A stretch of 46,947 nucleotides of DNA from assembly GCF_001182895.1 (NCBI RefSeq), contig NZ_LFQR01000133.1, positions 1-46,947 on the forward strand. The letters run 5' to 3'. This stretch comes from Frateuria defendens (GTDB lineage Bacteria > Pseudomonadota > Gammaproteobacteria > Xanthomonadales > Rhodanobacteraceae). Under the pieces are notes generated by a model. The model did no database searches and had not been told where the DNA came from. It saw only the letters and a list, made by a program, of their open reading frames with translations. The translations under genes and the position numbers were made by a program. Position 1 is the stretch's first letter. The number at the start of each line of letters is the position of its first letter. This document shows, one piece after another, positions 41,747-46,947 of the stretch.

Positions 41747-42901
41747 TCAGCGGAGGCGGCCGGTCGGTCGGGTGCCGGCGGTGAGCCGGGTGGTGTCCGG
41801 GGCCGGGTCCGTGCGTTGCGCGGGGCTGTGCAGCGCGTGCAGGGCCGCCTCGGCCACGGCTTGTGCCGAGCGGTCGTCGGCGTCGATCGCGACGTTGCCG
41901 TCGCCGTAGGGCCCGTAGCGCTGGCTGTCGGTGACCTTGAAGGCGCCGACGGTGGTGGCGCCGGAGGCGCAGGCGAGGTGCATCACGCCGCAGTCCGCGC
42001 TCACCACGCAGTCCATGGCCGCCATCACGCCGGCCATGGCGCGCACCGAGGTGGAGAAGTAGGCCGGAAAGCGGTCGCCAAAGCGGGAGACGCCGTCGGC
42101 CGGCACCATCTCGACGAAGCGCGCCGCGGGCAGGGCCGCGGCCAGGTACTCGATGAGCGCCGTCCACCATGCCGGGCCGTAGGCCTTGGCGCCGGTGGCG
42201 GTGCCGTAGAGGCCGATCACCGGGCCGTCCGGACTTTCGGGGGCGAACAGGTGCCGCAGGCGTTCCTGGCCCTGGCAGCGCTCGGCCCCCGACAGGCGGA
42301 TGTCCAGGCGCGGGAAACGGCCCTCGACGCCCTCGCCGCGCGCCGCGCGCAGCAGGTACACCGCCTGCTGCGCCATGTGCTGCGGATGCCCGGGCGCGGC
42401 GATGCCGCAGGTCAGACGTCCATACGTCCGCGCGCCGACGAAGCCGAGCTTGTGGTTCGCCCTGGCGAAGAGCAGCAGCAGGCGGCTGCTGCCGGAACCC
42501 TTGCTGGGGTCGATCGCCAGGTCGTAGCGGCTGCGGCGAAGGTATCGCAGCAACCCGAACAGGCGCGGCAGGTGGCGCACCACCTTGGCCGGCAGCGCGA
42601 AGACATGGCGCACGGATTCGAATCCGCGGAAAACGTCCGCCGCGGCCGGGCCCGCGGTGAGGATGTCGATCTCGGCGCCGGGGTAGGCGCGCTCCAGCTC
42701 GTCCACCAGCGGCGTCAGCAGCAGCGTGTTGCCGAGCCGGTGGTTCGGGCGGATCAGCAGGATGCGATGGATGCCGGCGCCGGGCAGGCGCTCCGATTCG
42801 GCGCCGCCGCGGAAGAGGGCGGCGAACAGATTCGACAACCAGCGCCGGCGCACCCGTTCGATGGCGCGCCGCCAGTGCCTGGACCCAGCATTCAACCGCA
42901 T
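41747..42901 (-). CDS. Glycosyltransferase family 9 (heptosyltransferase-like)
   Basis: GT-B enzyme of 384 residues resembling LPS heptosyltransferases: HRILLIRPNHRLGNTLLLTPLVDELERAYPGAEIDILTAG at the N-terminal domain, DLAIDPSKGSGSSRLLLLFARANHKLGF, and in the C-terminal domain VIGLYGTATGAKAYGPAWWTALIEYL, DCVVSADCGVMHLACASGATTVGAFK. It would add a sugar, probably heptose or a related donor, to core oligosaccharide at the inner membrane. The N-terminus is Arg-rich (1-25) and may contact membrane lipid. Start ATG 42901 has AAGG about 10 nt upstream. No other LPS gene is nearby. Confidence 0.9.
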   Translation of the reverse strand: MRLNAGSRHWRRAIERVRRRWLSNLFAALFRGGAESERLPGAGIHRILLIRPNHRLGNTLLLTPLVDELERAYPGAEIDILTAGPAAADVFRGFESVRHVFALPAKVVRHLPRLFGLLRYLRRSRYDLAIDPSKGSGSSRLLLLFARANHKLGFVGARTYGRLTCGIAAPGHPQHMAQQAVYLLRAARGEGVEGRFPRLDIRLSGAERCQGQERLRHLFAPESPDGPVIGLYGTATGAKAYGPAWWTALIEYLAAALPAARFVEMVPADGVSRFGDRFPAYFSTSVRAMAGVMAAMDCVVSADCGVMHLACASGATTVGAFKVTDSQRYGPYGDGNVAIDADDRSAQAVAEAALHALHSPAQRTDPAPDTTRLTAGTRPTGRLR

Positions 42902-43108
42902 GACCTGACCTTTGAGTCGCGTGCCGATGCGGCCTCCGCAATCGCCGCGCCGGAACGGTGGCGCCGGCATCCATGCCGGCGAGACGGATGACGCGCCGAG
43001 CCGCCCTGCCGCCCGGGCTCGGCGGCGAGGCGCCGGCACGGTCGCCAACGCATGGCTAAGCCCTGCGACACGCTAGGGCTCGACCCATAAACCACCCTTC
43101 GCCAAAGC

Positions 43109-43124
43109 ATGAAGAAATCTTCAT
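43109..43124. promoter_or_regulatory. 16-bp perfect palindrome in the GT9 upstream region
   Basis: ATGAAGA and TCTTCAT flank AA at 43109-43124, in an AT-rich patch about 210 bp upstream of the GT9 start. It is a good shape for a dimeric regulator's operator. No regulator can be assigned. Confidence 0.4.
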
Positions 43125-43190
43125 TAACTCGATGTCGGCGGGTGGGAAGGTTTCGAGGGCGGTCGGGTTCGGGGTGGTGCGGGGCGGCGC

Positions 43191-43230
43191 AGAGAGCCGC
43201 GGAGAGCTGCGGAGAGCTGCGGAGAGCTGC
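43191..43230. repeat. 10-bp tandem repeat, 3 to 4 units
   Basis: The unit GGAGAGCTGC occurs three times exactly (43201-43230), preceded by one diverged unit AGAGAGCCGC (43191-43200). The 10-bp period is close to one helical turn. It lies in the 664-bp gap between the GT9 gene and the next gene, where no coding sequence is visible. Confidence 0.85.
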
Positions 43231-43257
43231 GGGGACTTCGCGCTACCGCTCGGTGTG

Positions 43258-43410
43258 CCGTCGCTGGATGCCAACCTGCGCCGGCATGACGGGGCTTCGG
43301 CAGGGCGGGCCCCACGGGCGCCTTCATGACCTCACCCTTCCAGGCTGGAATCCTTCTCCCTCCGGGAGAAGGTGCCGGCAGGCGGATGAGGGTTCGCCCG
43401 GAACGCCGGA
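43258..43410. repeat. Cluster of palindromic extragenic elements
   Basis: Three structures lie together: a GGATGCC..CCTGCGCCGGCATGAC element (about 43266-43291) of the kind scattered in genomes of this group, a 13-bp palindrome TTCCAGGCTGGAA (43338-43350) and a hairpin CCTTCTCCC-TCC-GGGAGAAGG with a 9-bp perfect stem (43352-43372), followed by GCAGGCGGATGAGGG. The last resembles the CTCTCCCC-type unit after selO. No gene is visible in the rest of 42902-43565. Confidence 0.65.
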
Positions 43411-43565
43411 CATCCACCACGCCGGTGTCCTGGTCAGGAACCTGCCAGGCGTCAGCCGGCGACGATCCCCCCGGCCACTGTCTGGCTTCGACGCCGACCA
43501 GGCGGGAGAAAGCTTCCCAAGCCTGCACGCCATCGGCGCTATGCCAAGGCACATGACGGACGTCT

Positions 43566-43952
43566 TTACCGCCAAGTCCCGCTCTCCTTCACCAGCACCT
43601 GGTCGCCCCGGGTGACCAGCAGCTGGCCGTCCTCGCCGACGAAGTACGTCACGCCGCGGTTGCGGAACACGTAGCCCAGGAAGCGGCAGGGCGTGACGCC
43701 GTCGGCGCAGGGGGCGTGCCGGGTGCTGCCGGCGAGGCGCAGCGACTTGCCGGTCTTCTTGCTGGTGCCGAGGTACTCGACCCGGTTGCAGGCCACCTCG
43801 CCCTCCTCGCAGTGCGGCACGATGCGGACGGTGAAGGAGGCGGTGTCCAGCGTCTGCGCGCCCTGGCCGATGGCGGCGAGCGGAAGCAGCAGCGCGGCGG
43901 CGGCGAGCAGGGGCGGCAAGCGGCGGCGTCCAGCGGTCCGGTCGGCGTTCAT
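43566..43952 (-). CDS. Small exported protein with two cysteine pairs, family unknown
   Basis: Protein of 128 residues with a basic N-terminus and a signal peptide (cleavage near ~30, AIGQ/G). The mature part is strand-rich: FTVRIVPHCEEGEVACNRVEY, LGTSKKTGKSLRLAGSTRHAPC and CRFLGYVFRNRGVTYFVGEDGQLLVTRGDQVLV. Four cysteines (C..C and C..C, spaced 7 and 7) suggest two disulfides. The shape suggests a small periplasmic inhibitor or binding protein, but I cannot assign it. It lies 128 bp downstream of the DUF1800 gene on the same strand. Confidence 0.75.
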   Translation of the reverse strand: MNADRTAGRRRLPPLLAAAALLLPLAAIGQGAQTLDTASFTVRIVPHCEEGEVACNRVEYLGTSKKTGKSLRLAGSTRHAPCADGVTPCRFLGYVFRNRGVTYFVGEDGQLLVTRGDQVLVKESGTWR

Positions 43953-44080
43953 GGCATGCGCTCCGTGGGCAGCGCCGCCTCGGGCGGCGGCGTGGATGTC
44001 GGCCTGCGCCGTATCCTCGGAGCGCCGGCATCGCGCGGTCAAGCCGGTGTGCGCCGTGGCCGGTAGGCGGCCGTGCGGCC

Positions 44081-45655
44081 TCAGCGGTGGTTGAAGTCCG
44101 GCGAGGCCAGCAGGAAGGCGTTCCACTCCTGCTGCGAGCGGGCCTGGGCGAGGCCGTTGCGGGTGGCGTCGCCCAGGCCCGGTTCCACCGCCTCGTAGTA
44201 GAGCCGCGTGGTGAGCAGCGGGAAGCCGGGCAGTTGCTGCGTGGCGCCGGGGGGCGTGAAGAGCTGGTTGTTGCCGTAGCCGATGGAGCGGGCGATCTCG
44301 AAGCGCGCCTCCATCTGCCCGGAACTGGACCAGGCGGCACCGTCCAGCGGCCAGCCGTCCGGCGTGATGCGCCCGTACAGCGGCTCGCCCAGCTGGTTGA
44401 GCCAGTTCACCAGCGGCAGCGCATTGGCGATGGGCTTGCCGTCGTAGGCCAGGCGCATGGCCGAGACCACGAACTGGGTCGGGTCCTTGAACTTGGCGCC
44501 GGCGCCCGCCGTCAGTTCCTTCGATTCGAACAGCGTGCGCAGCACCTTGGCGATGTCGCCGTCGCTGCGCCGGAACGTGCGCGCCATGCGTTCCACCAGC
44601 TTCGGCGGCGGCTGGTCGGCCACGAAGTACTCGGCCAGCCGGTGCGAGACGAATTGGGCGCAGGAGGGCTGGCGCACGATCAGGTCCACCGCCTGCCTCA
44701 CCTCGTCGTAGCCGCTGCCCTTGATCGGGTGGCCGAGGAAGGTCTTGTCGCCGAAGTCGTGGCGGTTGGGGTTGAACTCGAACAGCCCATCGTGCACCAC
44801 CAGCGGCGCCATCTTCGGGTTGAAGCGCTCGGGCTTGCCGTCCACCGGCGCGATGCCCACGCCGGTGAGGATCAAGGCCAGCTGCTGCACGTCTTGTTGG
44901 GTGTAGCCGCCGTTCACGCCCAGCGTGTGCAGCTCCATCAGCTCGCGCGCGTAGTTCTCGTTGACGTGGCCCTTGGCGTTCTGCGCGTTGTCGAGGAACT
45001 CCAGCATGGCCGGGCTTTGCAGCGTGGCCATCACCAGGTCGCGGAACTTGCCCAGTGCGTGCGGGCGGATGGCGCGCTCGGCGTAGTCGGCTACCTCCCA
45101 GCGCACGCGGCCCTTGGGCGCGTACACGCTGAAGTGGTTGAGCCAGAACCACACCAGTTGCTCCTTGAGCTGGTTGGGCCCGTAGACGGCGTGCAGCAGC
45201 GCGGCCTGCTGCGCCTGCTGCATCAGCTGGTTGCCCTGCTTCTGCACGTCGTTGCGGGCGGCCAGCCTGGCGTCGCCGTCGGGCATGGCCTTGATGCGTG
45301 CCTGCGCGGCGGCGAAGTCGGCCAGCCGCTGCGCGGCGGAGGTGCTTTGCGCGGGATAGCCGGCGAGCAGCGCGGCGATGGCAGGCGGCAGCGCGCCGTC
45401 CACGCGGTCGTCGAGCTGCGCGGCCAGCAGGCGGCTGCGGCCGAGTTCGTGGTAGCGGGCCACCGCCGCGGCATCCAGGCCGAAGCCGTCGCGGCGCAGC
45501 CAGGCGATGTCCTCGCGCGCGAGCGGCGCGTCGCCGCGTGCGCTAGCGAGCAGGGGCAGCAGCGCCAGCGCGAGGGCGAGGCCGGCACGCCGCCGCGTGC
45601 GCGGTGCCTTTGCAGTGGGCGCTCCATGCGTACGTGCCGGCTTCCTGCATGCCAT
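44081..45655 (-). CDS. DUF1800 family protein
   Basis: Protein of 524 residues with a basic, hydrophobic N-terminal signal (about 20-38). DUF1800 motifs are clear: LKEQLVWFWLNHFSVY, HALGKFRDLVMATLQSPAMLEFLDN, HVNENYARELMELHTLGVNGGYTQQDVQQLA, and late DPTQFVVSAMRLA, LNQLGEPLYG..PDGWPLDGAAW. It ends EWNAFLLASPDFNHR. Family function is unknown, but members nearly always pair with DUF1501 proteins, as here. The DUF1501 stop is only 5 bp upstream of this start, so they are cotranscribed. This is the second DUF1800 of the cluster. Confidence 0.92.
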   Translation of the reverse strand: MACRKPARTHGAPTAKAPRTRRRAGLALALALLPLLASARGDAPLAREDIAWLRRDGFGLDAAAVARYHELGRSRLLAAQLDDRVDGALPPAIAALLAGYPAQSTSAAQRLADFAAAQARIKAMPDGDARLAARNDVQKQGNQLMQQAQQAALLHAVYGPNQLKEQLVWFWLNHFSVYAPKGRVRWEVADYAERAIRPHALGKFRDLVMATLQSPAMLEFLDNAQNAKGHVNENYARELMELHTLGVNGGYTQQDVQQLALILTGVGIAPVDGKPERFNPKMAPLVVHDGLFEFNPNRHDFGDKTFLGHPIKGSGYDEVRQAVDLIVRQPSCAQFVSHRLAEYFVADQPPPKLVERMARTFRRSDGDIAKVLRTLFESKELTAGAGAKFKDPTQFVVSAMRLAYDGKPIANALPLVNWLNQLGEPLYGRITPDGWPLDGAAWSSSGQMEARFEIARSIGYGNNQLFTPPGATQQLPGFPLLTTRLYYEAVEPGLGDATRNGLAQARSQQEWNAFLLASPDFNHR

Positions 45656-45660
45656 GGTGG

Positions 45661-46869
45661 TCACACCAGTTGCAGGTTGCGCGGCCTGGCCTGCGGGAAC
45701 ACCGCCTGCAACTGGCCGGCGTTCAAGTCCCACAGCCGGCCGAGCAGGCCGCCGAGCACGTCGCGGTAGTTGTTGAGCACCGGGTAGTCGCGGTTCTGCA
45801 GCAGGTTGGCCTGGGTGACGGCCACCTGCTCGCCGGCGATGCGCCCGCCGTTGACCTTGCCGCCCAGCACCCAGTGCACGGTGCCGTGGCCGTGGTCGGT
45901 GCCCTTGTCGCCGTTCTCGCGGAAGGTGCGGCCGAACTCGGAGAGCACCACCACGGTGGTGTCGTTCCAGGCGTCCCCCAGCGTCTGGGCATAGGCGGCC
46001 AGGCCCTCGCCGAGGTTGCGCAGGTTGTTGGAGAGCTGGCCGTTGGCGCCGCCCTGGTTCACGTGCGTGTCCCAGCCGCCGACGTCGACGAAGCCGAGCC
46101 GGTACTGGTCGCGCATCAGCGTGGCGATGCGGCGCGTCTCGGTGGCGAAGCTGCGCGCGCTGGGCGCGCCGCGGCTGGCGCGCATCATCTCGTCCTCCAG
46201 CCCTTGCAGGTGGCTGGAGACGGCGCGGCGCAGGGCCAGGCCGTCGGTGGCGGCGGCGGCCAGCGGCGTGCCCTGGTACATGCCGGCCAGGATCGCCGAC
46301 TGGCGCTCGTCGAAGCGCGCCTTGGTGTCGCCCTTGAGCGAGATGTTGGGTACGTCGCGCGCGCTGCCCTGGAAGCTCAGCGGCAGGTTGCCGGTGAAGG
46401 CGATCGCCGGCGTGCCGGTGAGTAGGCCCGAGAGTCGCGCCATGAAGCCGGAGCGGTAGTTGGCGCCCGGCTGCTGCGGCTCGCCGCGCTCGATGTCGTC
46501 CTGTGTCTCGAAGTGGCTGCGCGAGAGATCGTCGGTGCCGGCGAAGGGGATGAAGGCCAGCTGCTTCTTCTGCCACAGCGGGTAGATCGACTCGCGCAGC
46601 ACCGGGTTGAGGCCCCAGTTCGCATCGAGCGGGATGGCGCTGTTCGGATCGTTGGCGGCGGGCCGGGCGATGGCGAGCGTGGGCCGCGAGGCGTAGTAGA
46701 AATCGCTGCCGTGCGGCACCAGCAGGTTGTTGCAGTCGTAGCCGCCGCGCAGGAACACGAACAGGAAGCGCGGCGAGCCTGCCGGCGCGGCGAACAGGCG
46801 GCCGGAGAAGGAGAGCGCGGGCAGGGCGGCGGCGCTGGCGGCGGCGAGCAGGAACTGGCGACGCTTCAT
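45661..46869 (-). CDS. DUF1501 family (sulfatase-fold) exported protein
   Basis: Protein of 402 residues. The N-terminus MKRRQFLLAAASAAALPAL is a twin-arginine signal, so it should be exported folded. Motifs of DUF1501: FLFVFLRGGYDCNNLLVPHG, FIPFAGTDDLSRSHFETQDDIERG, VDVGGWDTHVNQGG and VVVLSEFGRTFRENGDKGTDHGHGTVHWVLGGKV. The His/Asp clusters (SHFETQ, GWDTH, GTDHGHG) match metal sites of the alkaline phosphatase/sulfatase superfamily, but the substrate is unknown. GAGGG just after the preceding gene's stop provides its ribosome site. It lies between two DUF1800 genes. Confidence 0.94.
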   Translation of the reverse strand: MKRRQFLLAAASAAALPALSFSGRLFAAPAGSPRFLFVFLRGGYDCNNLLVPHGSDFYYASRPTLAIARPAANDPNSAIPLDANWGLNPVLRESIYPLWQKKQLAFIPFAGTDDLSRSHFETQDDIERGEPQQPGANYRSGFMARLSGLLTGTPAIAFTGNLPLSFQGSARDVPNISLKGDTKARFDERQSAILAGMYQGTPLAAAATDGLALRRAVSSHLQGLEDEMMRASRGAPSARSFATETRRIATLMRDQYRLGFVDVGGWDTHVNQGGANGQLSNNLRNLGEGLAAYAQTLGDAWNDTTVVVLSEFGRTFRENGDKGTDHGHGTVHWVLGGKVNGGRIAGEQVAVTQANLLQNRDYPVLNNYRDVLGGLLGRLWDLNAGQLQAVFPQARPRNLQLV

Positions 46870-46879
46870 GGGAAATCCC

Positions 46880-46947
46880 TCAGCGGTAGTTGAAGTCGGG
46901 CGAGGCGAGCAGGTAGGTGTTCCACTCCGCCGGCGTGGCGGCCTTGG
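46880..46947 (-). CDS. C-terminal end of a second DUF1800 protein (runs off window)
   Basis: Only the last ~22 codons are present. They read AATPAEWNTYLLASPDFNYR then stop, almost the same as the end of the DUF1800 protein at 44081 (QEWNAFLLASPDFNHR). The stop TGA (46880-46882) merges with the DUF1501 ribosome site (TGAGGG), so the two genes are tightly linked. Confidence 0.8.
   Translation of the reverse strand, partial: KAATPAEWNTYLLASPDFNYR

Overview
The window is a GC-rich, densely packed stretch of bacterial chromosome. Gene content (MinC, RlmKL, PurT, Bpt arginyltransferase, EgtB/EgtD, SelO, RsmC/RsuA, a DUF1501/DUF1800 cluster) and extragenic palindromes of the GTAGGAGCGCGC type fit a gammaproteobacterium of the Xanthomonadales/Lysobacterales, perhaps Rhodanobacteraceae. 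The taxonomic call is inference from content and style; no rRNA or tRNA gene is present to test it. I see no phage, transposase, integrase, CRISPR array or tRNA gene. The region looks vertically inherited, with accessory touches in the right half.

Layout. 1-3.2 kb: the start of minC coupled to a GNAT gene (minus strand), divergent from a NarL/DesK-type two-component pair. 3.6-9.8 kb (plus): a membrane-anchored SRPBCC protein with its own terminator, a GldA/GldF/GldG-type ABC system, then a CtaG-type oxidase assembly protein. 9.9-11 kb (minus): SCO1/SenC and a PCuAC copper chaperone, so copper/cytochrome-oxidase assembly genes sit on both sides of a convergent junction. 11-12 kb: DUF423 and an orphan exported protein. 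12.2-13.4 kb (minus): an SPFH protein, an unlisted 23-residue membrane peptide and a ribbon-helix-helix protein, behind a promoter whose -10/-35 spacer carries two direct repeats one helical turn apart. 13.4-19.4 kb: a secreted transglutaminase-like protein, purT, a frameshifted YciI-family gene, bpt, a DUF2007-like protein, tesB and an AmpD-type amidase. 19.5-22.7 kb: an alpha/beta hydrolase coupled to rlmKL, then a glycine-rich exported protein with a strong terminator. 22.9-28.9 kb: a DUF6491-like protein, egtB-egtD, a diguanylate cyclase and the rRNA-modifying pair rsmC-rsuA, ending in a REP pair.

29-36.5 kb: selO, a repeat-rich gap, trxC, a two-gene GT2 synthase/outer-membrane barrel operon and a NERD-UvrD helicase. 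36.8-41.6 kb: a DUF2236 (MpaB-like) oxygenase, a cyclophilin-type isomerase, a GNAT, a VOC protein and a PadR-HAAS regulatory pair. 41.7-43.6 kb: a GT9 glycosyltransferase and a 664-bp repeat-rich gap. 43.6-46.9 kb (minus): a small cysteine-containing exported protein and a DUF1800-DUF1501-DUF1800 series cut by the window edge.

Many pairs are translationally coupled by ATGA or TGATG overlaps: GNAT/minC, SCO/PCuAC, gldF/gldG, hydrolase/rlmKL, rsmC/rsuA, GT2/barrel, padR/HAAS. The best candidates for undescribed biology are the SPFH/23-aa peptide/RHH operon with its tandem operator, and the minimal GT2 plus TPR-barrel export operon.
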